Shown piece by piece: positions 21,743 through 30,683 of a stretch of 64,000 nucleotides of DNA. Location of the stretch: NCBI RefSeq assembly GCF_029266855.1, contig NZ_JAQSWB010000006.1, positions 177,661 through 241,660 of the forward strand, written 5' to 3'. Under the pieces are notes generated by a model that worked only from the letters and a program-made list of their open reading frames with translations, was not told where the DNA came from and ran no database searches. This DNA is from Fluviicola sp. GTDB lineage: Bacteria; Bacteroidota; Bacteroidia; Flavobacteriales_D; Crocinitomicaceae. The translations under genes and the position numbers were made by a program. Numbering within the stretch: the first letter of the stretch is position 1; every line of letters starts with the position of its first letter.

Positions 21743-23657
21743 AGTCGAGTGAAGTTTCTTGATAACGTTTGCGCTTTCCGAAGTTGGCAAATTGTTTTTT
21801 CAACCCGGTTGACTGTGTTTGTTCCTGGAATGTATAGAACATGAATCCCATCATGATCACAAAGAAAGGAAGTGAGAACAAGATGAAAATAACATATACG
21901 ATTTGCCGGGCAATATTCGCCGGCACCAAAAAGTCTGAAGTGTAATAACGCGAAACATTCTTGACGAAATCTGCAAACTTATCCAGGAAATCTTCCAATG
22001 CGGGTTCTTTCATGAAATTGACTTCCTGGTAACTGAGCACACAAGCGATTGGTTGTGCAAAGATGAAAAGGACCAATCCCATTAAAGAAATGCCGAGCAA
22101 AACGGTTCCATAGTTCTTTGCTCCGAATCTGAAGCCGTTCCCGAATCGTCTTCCGAAACGCTCTTCCCCCAGGATGATGGATGCTCCCTGAAGCCAGAAG
22201 AATGGTATGAGGAACAATACCAGGAACATCCAGTACCATGGAACATAAAAAAGGATCAGGAAGAGGAAACTTAAACCAAGCCAGATGCCGGGCAGTTTTT
22301 GAAGCATGAAGGGTACAAACAGTTTCAAACTTGCTTTTTGCTCCTGGTTTCTGAAATGATACAGGATAGAAAGAGTGAAAATGGAAAGAATAATGGTCCA
22401 AAGTAAGGTGACCACAAAATCACTGAAAGACCGAATATCAAATCCCATGATGATGCCCAGTTGCGAAGCCCAGTCATATTCATACTGGTGTGTCAGATCT
22501 TCGTAACGCATCAGATCCTGGAAGATAACAATGGCAATAATAATCGGAACTGTAAGTGCCAGGTTGTAGCGCATGATCTTACCGATGTGTACGCGGTAGA
22601 ATGAGAAGCTGTCTGAGAAGATCTGCCCGAAAGTACGGATCTTATGCAGATCGAAACTATTTACATAGGTTTTGATCGGCGGGTCGCTTTCATGTACCAG
22701 TTCAGGATGACGTCGTGCAACAACGATCGGGAAAATGATGTAATAGAAAATGATGATAGCAAAGGAAATGGAAATGATCGTCCATTTGGACCAATCAGCC
22801 AGTTCCTGGTAATTATGTGTGACGTAACTTTCCAGAAAGCCGGCAGCGATCAGGAACGGAATAAGCGACATCATGATTTTCAAGCCTCTTTTGGCCGAGA
22901 GCTGGAGACTTTGCAGGCGGGTATAGGAACCGGGAAATAGCAAACCGTTGCCCAGTGTAATTCCCGCTCCACCGGCAATGGCAATGGAACTGATCTCAAA
23001 TGCCCCGTGGATCCAGATCCCAAGGAAAGAAACGATCAGTAGACCTTTCAAATGGAAGAAATACTGAAACGCACCCAGCATGATCGAGTTATTGAAAATC
23101 ATGATGTGCGTACCGATCGTAAAGAATATCCCTAAAATAAAGGTGTAGAAGGAAACTGTGATATTGTTGAGTGTGATCTCCAGAAACATACTGACTTGGG
23201 ATCCGCTGTGATAGACACCCAGGGGATCGCCCTTTTCAATGTTTTTCAGGGTCATTTCAACATAATCATCTCCCAGGATCATCCGCGGAAAATCCGGGTT
23301 GAAGTGGGTTGAAATCACCCCGACAAGAGTCCAGAAAAGAAATACGAAAAGTGCAAAGAGTAAATTTTTGCGCGATCTGTAAATTTCCAGTGGAATCGAA
23401 ACCCTCCAGACAGTAAACAGTTTTTTAAACGAATCTTTTCGCTGCTTGTGTACCAGGTTGTGAACCCCCTGTGCAATTTGATTCAGGTAAACACGAACTG
23501 TCCGCTTGTTATAGAACGTTTGAGCATAACTTAAATCATCTGTGATATCAGAATATAAATCTGCTATTTCTTCAGGATCACTTGTTTGATTTGAAGTCAA
23601 AGACTGGAATTTCTTCCATTTTTCTTTGTTCTGTTCTATGAAGGAGGTTTCTTTCAT
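21735..23657 (-). CDS. SpoIIM-like membrane protein fused to a second multi-helix domain
   Basis: 640 residues, first gene of the five-gene MoxR operon. Residues 1-330 match stage II sporulation protein M as found in Bacteroidota: 'SFIEQNKEKWKKFQSL', 'LYSDITDDLSYAQTFYN', 'LNQIAQGVHNLVHK', 'FWIHGAFEISSIAIAGGAGITLGNGLLFPG' region, with about six helices. Residues 340-600 add a second membrane domain (helices near 365, 410, 450-500, 520, 590) usually encoded separately. Two domains in one chain, roughly twice the normal SpoIIM length, suggests a fusion. The sporulation name is historical; here it is part of a MoxR/DUF58 envelope system. Confidence 0.75.
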   Translation of the reverse strand: MKETSFIEQNKEKWKKFQSLTSNQTSDPEEIADLYSDITDDLSYAQTFYNKRTVRVYLNQIAQGVHNLVHKQRKDSFKKLFTVWRVSIPLEIYRSRKNLLFALFVFLFWTLVGVISTHFNPDFPRMILGDDYVEMTLKNIEKGDPLGVYHSGSQVSMFLEITLNNITVSFYTFILGIFFTIGTHIMIFNNSIMLGAFQYFFHLKGLLIVSFLGIWIHGAFEISSIAIAGGAGITLGNGLLFPGSYTRLQSLQLSAKRGLKIMMSLIPFLIAAGFLESYVTHNYQELADWSKWTIISISFAIIIFYYIIFPIVVARRHPELVHESDPPIKTYVNSFDLHKIRTFGQIFSDSFSFYRVHIGKIMRYNLALTVPIIIAIVIFQDLMRYEDLTHQYEYDWASQLGIIMGFDIRSFSDFVVTLLWTIILSIFTLSILYHFRNQEQKASLKLFVPFMLQKLPGIWLGLSFLFLILFYVPWYWMFLVLFLIPFFWLQGASIILGEERFGRRFGNGFRFGAKNYGTVLLGISLMGLVLFIFAQPIACVLSYQEVNFMKEPALEDFLDKFADFVKNVSRYYTSDFLVPANIARQIVYVIFILFSLPFFVIMMGFMFYTFQEQTQSTGLKKQFANFGKRKRYQETSLDFD

Positions 23658-23850
23658 GCGGTCCGATAAAAATAGTTGTTTTATTGAATCTGGAAAGCCG
23701 CTTCTGAAATTTATTTTGAAGTTCGGTGCTTCAACTAAGCTTAGCTACCTCAACATATTTTAGTGTTTAATTTTGATAAGGTGACTGAATTTCGGTCATT
23801 GAGTGTTGAAAACCTTAACCGAAGCGTCAATGGGAGTCGAGATGCCGAAG

Positions 23851-24900
23851 TCACTTTCTCTTCGAAGACTTATGCGAAACTTCGAATTTCCCGATTTTGA
23901 TGAAGAAACCGCCTTTTTCTGTTTCAGTTGCTTTCCCGGTTTTGAAATCCACCGGTGTTTTTGTTTTCTCCGAGATCGTGTTGGTGATGATCGGAATCGG
24001 GTTCTTCATATTGGAACCACCCGCATTTGAAGCAAGATCTTTACTCGGTGCTTTGTTTACTTCCTCGTCAAGGGTTGGGGCAACCGGTTGTTTGTTGTCT
24101 TTCACCTGGGGTAAAATCGTTGGGTGATGCGGTGATTTTTCACCGATCAGATTTTTATCTGTTTCAGGCTGTACCGGAAGAATCCGATCTTCTGTGTTTT
24201 TTACTTTTTGCTTCGGATCACGTTCGCTGTGAATTGGCGGATTTTGATTTGAATCCGGCTTGCTTCTTTGTGCAACAACCGTGTTGTTTTCAGGAATTGA
24301 ATTCGTTGCAGGTTCAAGTTCCACTGATTTTTTATCTGCGGAATGTGTATTCGAATTTAATTTACGGTGCTGGGCCATAACCGTCGGATCTTTCTCGGTG
24401 GTTCCTGTTCCTAATCCCAACTGGAAGAATAACAGCAAAACAGCAGCAGCACTGGTGATTCCTGCGATCAGTTTCCAGGGAACAAGTCTGATTTCTTTTT
24501 CTTTCAGATCCTCTTTATTCGGATAAGAAACAACTGAAGCCTGCAAACGCGTTTCGCGGTAAGCGGCAAGAAGTTTTTGAGCTTCCGGGTTCGCAGCTAA
24601 GTATGTATCAAATAATGTGTCTTCTTTAGCTGAAAGAACCTGTTCGATTCTGCCAATGGCGAAATAGTCCAGGTTTTCACCTGAAACGAAGGTTAAATCT
24701 TCCTTTTTTAAAAGTAGTTTTTGAAGCGGGTCTAACTTTTCAGGAGCTTCATCCAGGATCAATAATTCTTCATCAACCCGTAATTCAGGATGTGCAGCCA
24801 GGAATTCTTCAAACGCAATACGCTCCTCTTCCGAAAGAGTTCCTTCCAGGTAATCCAGGTAAAAGGATTCGTAATTGTCGATATGAATGAGTTTTTTCAT
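23851..24900 (-). CDS. Anti-sigma-factor-like single-pass membrane protein
   Basis: 349 residues, ATG overlapping the sigma factor stop by 4 bp. N-terminal cytosolic part 'NYESFYLDYLEGTLSEEERIAFEEFLAAHPELR' is the zinc-free anti-sigma helical pattern common in Bacteroidota (no H-x3-C-x2-C). A transmembrane helix lies near 142-162 (KLIAGITSAAAVLLLFFQLG), followed by a long low-complexity periplasmic region rich in N, S, P and K. The C-terminus 'FIKIGKFEVSHKSSKRK' is basic. Likely holds the adjacent ECF sigma factor until an envelope signal arrives. Confidence 0.75.
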   Translation of the reverse strand: MKKLIHIDNYESFYLDYLEGTLSEEERIAFEEFLAAHPELRVDEELLILDEAPEKLDPLQKLLLKKEDLTFVSGENLDYFAIGRIEQVLSAKEDTLFDTYLAANPEAQKLLAAYRETRLQASVVSYPNKEDLKEKEIRLVPWKLIAGITSAAAVLLLFFQLGLGTGTTEKDPTVMAQHRKLNSNTHSADKKSVELEPATNSIPENNTVVAQRSKPDSNQNPPIHSERDPKQKVKNTEDRILPVQPETDKNLIGEKSPHHPTILPQVKDNKQPVAPTLDEEVNKAPSKDLASNAGGSNMKNPIPIITNTISEKTKTPVDFKTGKATETEKGGFFIKIGKFEVSHKSSKRK

Positions 24901-25382
24901 GCTACTAATTCCGTTGATTTGAGGTAGTTCTTTAGCGTTTGACGAGCTCTAAAGATATACACTTTTACTTGTGATTCGTTCAGAGCGGTAATCTCCGCTA
25001 TTTCATTGTAATTATATCCTTCGTAATCCCTTAAGAGAATTACGGTCTTTTGAATTTCGGGCAACTTGTTGACTGCTTCCTGTAGTGTTTTCTGAACGTC
25101 GAACAAGTGACTTAAAGGATCATCCTGCCTGACATCTTCTCCTTCAAAGCTTGTTGTGCGCTTTTCCTTTTTCAGCGTATCCACCATTTGATGGTAAGCT
25201 GTTGTAAACAAATACGACTTCGCTTTCGAAGCTTCAATGCTTTCGTGTTTTTCCCAAACCTTTGCAAAAGTCTCCTGGACAATGTCTTCGGACAGCATAC
25301 GGTTTTGGGTGTGCTTGACTACGAACCGATAAATATTATCAGCATACAATTCAACCGCCTCATTGTATTCTTTCCTGGTCAT
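24897..25382 (-). CDS. ECF-type RNA polymerase sigma-70 factor
   Basis: 161 residues from ATG 25382 (MTRKEYNEAVELYADNIYRF); the longer frame begins with TTG and was not used. Region 2: 'NIYRFVVKHTQNRMLSEDIVQETFAKVWEKHESIE..AKSYLFTTAYHQMVDTLKKEK'. Region 4: 'QEAVNKLPEIQKTVILLRDYEGYNYNEIAEITALNESQVKVYIFRARQTLKNYL', with the HTH. Full-length ECF factor, co-transcribed with the anti-sigma gene. Confidence 0.92.
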   Translation of the reverse strand: MTRKEYNEAVELYADNIYRFVVKHTQNRMLSEDIVQETFAKVWEKHESIEASKAKSYLFTTAYHQMVDTLKKEKRTTSFEGEDVRQDDPLSHLFDVQKTLQEAVNKLPEIQKTVILLRDYEGYNYNEIAEITALNESQVKVYIFRARQTLKNYLKSTELVA

Positions 25383-25520
25383 GTAGTCGTTTAACAATCG
25401 TAAGACTGGTTCATGTCTATAAAGTTACAGCGGAAAATGATTTTTTTTGAAATTATTTCAAAATGCCTTGGTTTATACTGTTTTATAAGCTGTATTATTG
25501 TGATGATTTAATAATGACTT

Positions 25521-25967
25521 ATGAAACTTATAGCTGCACTTCTTTTAACTTTTTCGGGATTTTCTAATCTGAACGCTCAATGTGACACGGATGTACGTGC
25601 AGCTTTCGGAGGAGTTTCTTCCATAATGATTTACAATACCTATCTTACAATCGGGGCAATCGCAGATGCGCATGTGAGTGAGGTGTATGATGCCGAGCGT
25701 GTAAAAGCATTAATGGATGAACAGATTTCGATGCTTCAAACAGTGATTGAGTCGCTTGAAAAATGCCTGGTAGTAAAAAGTAACGGATTAGATGCGGAGG
25801 ATGTACTCTACGTAAAAGACCTGATAGCTTGTTTGGAATCTCTAAAAGGCGAAGCGGATGGTTTGAGTTACTATGCCATCACGGGCAATGAAGCTTCCCA
25901 GCTCAGATACAATACCAACAGGGATGATGCCTGGGCTCAGATAAAGAGTTTAATGGGAATAGAATAA
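25521..25967 (+). CDS. Hypothetical exported protein
   Basis: 148 residues with signal peptide MKLIAALLLTFSGFSNLNAQ; the mature part is alpha-helical and acidic ('ERVKALMDEQISMLQTVIESLEKCLVVKS', 'VLYVKDLIACLESLKGEADGLSYYAITGN'). Three cysteines (CDTD, EKCLV, IACLE). No family recognised. Divergent from the sigma factor gene, so it might be a target of that sigma, but I see no shared promoter that shows it. Confidence 0.6.
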   Translation: MKLIAALLLTFSGFSNLNAQCDTDVRAAFGGVSSIMIYNTYLTIGAIADAHVSEVYDAERVKALMDEQISMLQTVIESLEKCLVVKSNGLDAEDVLYVKDLIACLESLKGEADGLSYYAITGNEASQLRYNTNRDDAWAQIKSLMGIE

Positions 25968-26294
25968 TAGCATAAGGAAGACATTTAATAAATGATTACT
26001 ACACTTCGGGGTTTTCTCTGGAAGTACTTTGATGAAAACATTAGTATTATCAGATATTAAAAAGATTGATGAGGTTCTGTTTGTTTTCTTTGTGCTTTCA
26101 GCACGATTCGTTAGACTCAAAAAGTATATTAACAGTTCTTGTTGCTTCAAAATCTGCGTAAATCTATCAAATCTGCGAGCCACTTGAAGTCCAGTACTGG
26201 ATTTTCACGCGGATTTCGCAGATGACGCAGATTTCAAAGAGTGAATCAGGGTCTTTTAGTACAAATACGGATACTCTAATTTAAATGTCAGCGT
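25968..26294. other. Gene-free gap containing a 'CTGCGTAAATC' type dispersed repeat
   Basis: 327 bp. From 26151 to 26245: 'CAAAATCTGCGTAAATCT', 'ATCAAATCTGCGAGCC', 'TTCACGCGGATTTCGCAGATG', 'ACGCAGATTTCAAAG'; the two halves are inverted relative to each other. This wording is a very common non-coding repeat in Bacteroidota chromosomes. No gene seen. Confidence 0.55.
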
Positions 26295-26756
26295 ATGCAA
26301 TTCAACTTTAAAATCCTCATTTTAATTGCCGAACTTAGTTTTAACTGTGTATTCATTTCTATTCAGTCATTTGGCCAAGTTGAAGAGGAGGTAACTTCTT
26401 GCGGCCCGGCAATAGAGAAGGAAATACAACAAGGAGGTATTTACGATATTGTAGATGAACCGGCAAGTTTCCCCGGAGGAGTCTCGGCTTTAAGAGTGTT
26501 TCTTGCGGACAATTTGGTTTTTTCGGAAGGAATGATCGGTGATGGGTCCAAAAGAAAGTATTACGTTAAGTTTATCGTTGACAAAGATGGTACTTGCAGG
26601 AATTTTACAATTATCAAAGTGATCAATGAGTGTCTTGGATGCGATAAAGAAGTTCTTCGCGTGCTACAGTTGATGCCAAAATGGAAACCCGGGTTAGTTG
26701 AAGGCAAACCTGTTTCCTCGTGGTTTAGGCTTCCTGTGACTTTTGGGCTTCAGTAA
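26295..26756 (+). CDS. Secreted TonB C-terminal-domain protein (first of tandem pair)
   Basis: 153 residues; signal-like N-terminus MQFNFKILILIAELSFNCVF..SFGQ, then 'IYDIVDEPASFPGGVSALRVFLADNLVF' and the TonB_C core 'YYVKFIVDKDGTCRNFTIIKVINECLGCDKEVLRVLQLMPKWKPGLVEGKPVSSWFRLPVTF'. There is no N-terminal anchor plus proline-rich spanner, so it is a free periplasmic TonB-C protein rather than an energy transducer. It pairs with the next gene, which shares the same architecture and the 'CxxC(D/E)' insertion. Confidence 0.75.
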   Translation: MQFNFKILILIAELSFNCVFISIQSFGQVEEEVTSCGPAIEKEIQQGGIYDIVDEPASFPGGVSALRVFLADNLVFSEGMIGDGSKRKYYVKFIVDKDGTCRNFTIIKVINECLGCDKEVLRVLQLMPKWKPGLVEGKPVSSWFRLPVTFGLQ

Positions 26757-26771
26757 AGTTTTCTATCTTTG
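26743..26771 (+). promoter_or_regulatory. Promoter for the second TonB-C gene
   Basis: TTG (26743-26745), 18-bp spacer, TATCTTTG (26764-26771), then the ATG at 26786. It matches the Bacteroidota primary-sigma consensus TTG-N17-23-TAnnTTTG and overlaps the end of the upstream gene, so the two TonB-C genes can be transcribed separately. Confidence 0.65.
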
Positions 26772-26785
26772 AAAAAAACCATCTT

Positions 26786-27217
26786 ATGAAATTCAACTTC
26801 AAGAAAATCCTTTTTATCACTTCACTGCATTTCATTTGCGGAAGCACTTTTGCTCAGGAAGTACCAGCTCCTAAACCAACTACCAACCCCGAACCACCAC
26901 AGATTTACGACATTGTTGATCAACCAGCTGAATATCCCGGAGGTATGGCAGCCATGAATAAATTTATTGCTGAAAATCTCAAATACCCGGAAACGGCGAA
27001 AGAAAAAGGAATTCAGGGAAAATGTTATTTGCAGTTTATTGTTTCGGAAACCGGACAAGTAAGTAACATAAAAGTCAAGAAAGGTGTTGTAGATTGCAAA
27101 GAATGTGATTTGGAAGCCGTTCGTGTTGTCAAAGCGATGCCGAAATGGAAGCCGGGACAGAAAGATGGTAAAAATGTGAATATGACTTATACGCTTCCTG
27201 TTTCCTTTAAACCATAA
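26786..27217 (+). CDS. Secreted TonB C-terminal-domain protein (second of tandem pair)
   Basis: 143 residues: signal peptide MKFNFKKILFITSLHFICGSTFAQ, short Pro-rich spacer, then 'IYDIVDQPAEYPGGMAAMNKFIAENLKYPETAKEKGIQGKCYLQFIVSETGQVSNIKVKKGV', 'CKECDLEAVRVVKAMPKWKPGQKDGKNVNMTYTLPVSF'. This is a canonical TonB_C domain without a membrane anchor, a paralogue of the preceding gene and closer to the family consensus. The 3' end overlaps the convergent phosphatase gene by 11 bp. Confidence 0.8.
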   Translation: MKFNFKKILFITSLHFICGSTFAQEVPAPKPTTNPEPPQIYDIVDQPAEYPGGMAAMNKFIAENLKYPETAKEKGIQGKCYLQFIVSETGQVSNIKVKKGVVDCKECDLEAVRVVKAMPKWKPGQKDGKNVNMTYTLPVSFKP

Positions 27218-29156
27218 TTTTTATCCCCATCACGCAGACATCGTCTGTTTGTTCGTGAGGGCCTTTCCAGCTTTCAAATTCTTCTTTCAAAGATGCTTTT
27301 AATTCGGTACCATTCCGGTCCTTGTGTTTTTGAATGAAATCCTTGAAGGTAGCGTATTTGTATTTCTTGTTTTTCGGTCCCCCGAATTGATCCGCATAGC
27401 CATCTGAAAAAAGAATGATCCAGTCATTTTTCTCCAATTGGATTTCGTGTGTTGTGAAGGGTTTCGCTCCGTCGAATTGTCCCACCGGTTGTTTGTCCGG
27501 GCTGGTAACGAGTATTTCGTCTCCGCGGAAGATCCACAACGGATTGTTGGCTCCTGTCCATTGAAGAGTCTTTGTCTTGTGATTGAAGCAGGCCAAAGAA
27601 ATATCCATTCCGTCTTTTACCGAACGCGCTTCTTTCGTCAGTGTCTGAACGACCAACTCACGGACATGGTCTAACAGTTCTCCCGTATCCTGGTTTTCAT
27701 TTACAGCCAGCGATTGATTCAGTGCGTTGATGCAAAGCACACTCACTAATGCTCCCGGAACTCCATGACCAGTGCAATCTGCTACGGCAAACCAACTTAC
27801 ATCGTTCCGTTTCTCGAACCAGAAGAAATCTCCGGCAATAATGTCTTTCGGAGCGTAATAAACAAAGGCATTTTCATCAAAACTTGCCTGGATCTCACTT
27901 TCAAGCGGTAACAAAGCCTGCTGGATAAATCGGGCATACTGAATACTTTCCACGATCTCATGGTTCTTGGATTCCACGATCAGTTTTTGTTCCTGCAATT
28001 CCTGGGTTCGTTCAATGACTTTGTCTTCCAGGTTTTCATAGGAATGACGCAATTTCTGCATCATGGAATTGAAGTTTTTGGAGAGCAGGTTGAGCTCCAG
28101 GCTACCACTTATTTCAATCGTTTGGTCAAGGTTGTCGGTAGAAATGGTTGCGGTCTTACGTGCTAATTCCTGGATTGGCCTGGTCAGTTTTCGCGAACGG
28201 AAATAAACAATAACAGTCAGGATAACGAGTGTCAGCAAGAAAATAACTCCAAAACGCCACAACAAATCAGCTACCAGATTTTGATATGGTAAATCGTTTG
28301 TTCCCAGTTCCAATACATAGCCGGAATACAATTTCGACTCCAATACCGGAAGGAAGATGTATTCGGTCAATTCTTTTCCTCTTGAAGCCGGATCATCGGT
28401 ATTTACGATCATGTGTTTTTCCAGGTCGAGGCATTTCAGGTAAGCTTTTTGGAGTTCAGGGTCTTTGATGCTGTTATCTGTGATGTGCTTTACTCCCAGG
28501 TACAATTTCACATGACCGATTGCTTCAAAGCGTTTTTCCAGGCTGCGGATTTTGGAAAGCAATAATTCCTTGAATTCATCTGCCGATTTGGAATAGAAAC
28601 CCAATTCAATGATGTGTTTGCCATCAAGCGAAGTTTGGTAGCTGTATTTCTTGATCTTCCCGGTTTTGATCTCCAAACCAAAGCGGTCTTCTTTGAAGGT
28701 TTTGGATTGAAAGATTTTAGAGAAGAAGGAAATGAACGTTTTATTGAGCTTTTTAAAGTCAAAACCCATATCCGGTTTGAAAGTGGTATTGACAATCTTC
28801 AGGTTCCGGTCGATGAGGTAGATGTCTTCCCGCGAAGAATCCAATCCTAAAGAAGATCTCAAAGCAAGTAAGTCGATTGATTTTGCAGGTTGTTTCGCTA
28901 AAACGAATTGAATCTCCCTGGAAGCGTCCTGCATGCGTTCAATAAGCGATTGTTCGTGAGTACGCATGGAGAAATCGTAGTATTCGATCAAATTCTTCGT
29001 TTCTGCAACGATGCTTTTCTTTTGATGGTCGATGTCGTTTTCAACTTTGTCCAGGTTATACTGGTAAGTCAGGTAGAAAACAATGGAAAAGATCAGTAAT
29101 ACGGGGACAAGAATGTTCACCAGTAGTTGCCGCAGGATACTTTGTTTCGTTTTCAC
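27207..29156 (-). CDS. Membrane sensor with HAMP and SpoIIE-type PP2C phosphatase domain
   Basis: 649 residues from a GTG start. Helix near 14-30, a periplasmic sensor of about 260 residues, second helix near 298-318 (FGVIFLLTLVILTVIVYF), HAMP 'RKLTRPIQELARKTATISTDNLDQTIEI', a coiled coil 'NLEDKVIERTQELQEQKLIVESKNHEIVESIQYARFIQQALLP', then the PP2C/SpoIIE domain: 'APKDIIAGDFFWFEKRND', 'FAVADCTGHGVPGALVSVLC', 'GMDISLACFNHKTKTLQWTGANNPLWIF', 'WIILFSDGYADQFGG', 'TDDVCVMGIKI'. Metal-binding Asp residues (GD, DCTGHG, DG, DD) are all present. Probably dephosphorylates an anti-anti-sigma-like partner not encoded here. Confidence 0.88.
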   Translation of the reverse strand: MKTKQSILRQLLVNILVPVLLIFSIVFYLTYQYNLDKVENDIDHQKKSIVAETKNLIEYYDFSMRTHEQSLIERMQDASREIQFVLAKQPAKSIDLLALRSSLGLDSSREDIYLIDRNLKIVNTTFKPDMGFDFKKLNKTFISFFSKIFQSKTFKEDRFGLEIKTGKIKKYSYQTSLDGKHIIELGFYSKSADEFKELLLSKIRSLEKRFEAIGHVKLYLGVKHITDNSIKDPELQKAYLKCLDLEKHMIVNTDDPASRGKELTEYIFLPVLESKLYSGYVLELGTNDLPYQNLVADLLWRFGVIFLLTLVILTVIVYFRSRKLTRPIQELARKTATISTDNLDQTIEISGSLELNLLSKNFNSMMQKLRHSYENLEDKVIERTQELQEQKLIVESKNHEIVESIQYARFIQQALLPLESEIQASFDENAFVYYAPKDIIAGDFFWFEKRNDVSWFAVADCTGHGVPGALVSVLCINALNQSLAVNENQDTGELLDHVRELVVQTLTKEARSVKDGMDISLACFNHKTKTLQWTGANNPLWIFRGDEILVTSPDKQPVGQFDGAKPFTTHEIQLEKNDWIILFSDGYADQFGGPKNKKYKYATFKDFIQKHKDRNGTELKASLKEEFESWKGPHEQTDDVCVMGIKIMV

Positions 29157-29239
29157 GGGGTGAATTTATGGAAATAGTTTAAGAGAAAACGATTAGAGTG
29201 GGTTTAGATGGAATAAATACGGCAAATGCGTTAGGTTAA

Positions 29240-29278
29240 AACACGTAGGGACGCGAATTAATCGCGTCCCTACGTGTT
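29240..29278 (-). terminator. Perfect 17-bp hairpin downstream of accC
   Basis: Left arm AACACGTAGGGACGCGA (29240-29256) and right arm TCGCGTCCCTACGTGTT (29262-29278) are exact complements around a 5-base loop. It lies 18 bp past the accC stop and on the minus strand is followed by TTTTAACC. The GGGACGCGA..TCGCGTCCC wording is also a known dispersed Bacteroidota repeat, and a related hairpin lies at 56849. Confidence 0.7.
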
Positions 29279-29296
29279 ATATATATACTTTAATTC

Positions 29297-30631
29297 TTAA
29301 AACTCAAACGTTTCCATGAACTTCGTCGTGAAGTTTCCTTCGTTGAACTGAGGGTCTTCCATCAATTTCTGGTGGAATGGGATCGTTGTCTTGATTCCTT
29401 CGATGATGTATTCATCCAAGGCGCGTTTCATTTTAAGGATTGCTTCTTCGCGTGTTTGAGCAACTACGATCAGTTTTCCGATCATCGAGTCATAGTTTGG
29501 AGGAATCGTGTAACCTGCGTATGCATGTGTATCGATTCTCACACCATGCCCACCCGGTGAATGGTAACTTGTAATTTTCCCCGGAGAAGGACGGAAATCA
29601 GCATACGGATCCTCGGCATTGATACGACACTGGATCGCATGCATTTGAGGATAATAGTTCTTTCCTGAGATCTTTTCTCCGAATGCAATTTTGATTTGCT
29701 CTTTGATCAGGTCGTAATTGATTACTTCCTCCGTAATTGTATGTTCTACCTGGATACGTGTGTTCATTTCCATGAAGTAGAAATCGCGGTTTTTGTCAAC
29801 CAGGAATTCCACTGTTCCAACACCTTCATAGTTCACAGCCTTTGCAGCTTTGATAGCCGCCTGACCCATTTTCTCACGCAATTCGTCAGTCATAAATGGA
29901 GAAGGAGTTTCCTCTACCAATTTTTGGTGACGACGTTGGATGGAACAATCACGCTCCGATAAGTGACATGCGTTTCCGAATTGGTCACCTGCGATCTGGA
30001 TCTCAATGTGACGTGGTTCCTCAATGTATTTCTCCATGTAGATACCGTCGTTACCGAACGCCGCACCAGCTTCCTGGCGAGCAGAATCCCAAGCTGCTTC
30101 CAGCTCTTCTTCTTTCCAAACAATGCGCATTCCTTTTCCACCACCACCGGCAGTTGCTTTCAGAATGATCGGATAAACAACAACTTTCGCAGTTTCACGT
30201 GCATCATCCAGGTCTTTTAGCAAGCCTTTAGATCCGGGAATACAAGGTACGCCTGCTGCAATCATGGTTGCTTTGGCAGTTGCTTTGTCACCCATCCCGG
30301 CAATTTGCTCAGGCAAGGCTCCAATGAATTTAATATTGTGTTCTTGACAAACACGGGAGAATTTTTCGTTTTCAGAAAGAAATCCGTATCCCGGGTGAAT
30401 CGCATCTGCGTTGGTAATTTCCGCTGCAGCTATAATGTTTGCGATAGACAAATAAGATTTGTTACTCGGGGGAGGCCCGATACAAACCGCTTCGTCCGCA
30501 AAACGAACTGGTAAACTTTCTTTGTCAGCAGTAGAATATACTGCAACCGTTTTGATTCCCATTTCCTTACACGTACGAATGATACGCAAAGCAATTTCGC
30601 CACGGTTGGCAATTAGTATTTTTTTGAACAT
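29297..30631 (-). CDS. accC: Acetyl-CoA carboxylase biotin carboxylase subunit
   Basis: 444 residues, full length. N-terminal '[33 protein letters not shown]', '[17 protein letters not shown]', ATP-grasp glycine-rich '[14 protein letters not shown]', '[39 protein letters not shown]', '[37 protein letters not shown]' and 'QCRINAEDP'. Carboxylates biotin on AccB using ATP and bicarbonate, first half of malonyl-CoA synthesis. Last gene of the DUF177-rpmF-plsX-fabH-accB-accC operon. Confidence 0.97.
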   Translation of the reverse strand: MFKKILIANRGEIALRIIRTCKEMGIKTVAVYSTADKESLPVRFADEAVCIGPPPSNKSYLSIANIIAAAEITNADAIHPGYGFLSENEKFSRVCQEHNIKFIGALPEQIAGMGDKATAKATMIAAGVPCIPGSKGLLKDLDDARETAKVVVYPIILKATAGGGGKGMRIVWKEEELEAAWDSARQEAGAAFGNDGIYMEKYIEEPRHIEIQIAGDQFGNACHLSERDCSIQRRHQKLVEETPSPFMTDELREKMGQAAIKAAKAVNYEGVGTVEFLVDKNRDFYFMEMNTRIQVEHTITEEVINYDLIKEQIKIAFGEKISGKNYYPQMHAIQCRINAEDPYADFRPSPGKITSYHSPGGHGVRIDTHAYAGYTIPPNYDSMIGKLIVVAQTREEAILKMKRALDEYIIEGIKTTIPFHQKLMEDPQFNEGNFTTKFMETFEF

Positions 30632-30683
30632 AAAATCGTGTTTAATGAGTAACTAGCTGTTTTCTTTGGAAGACAACTATCAA

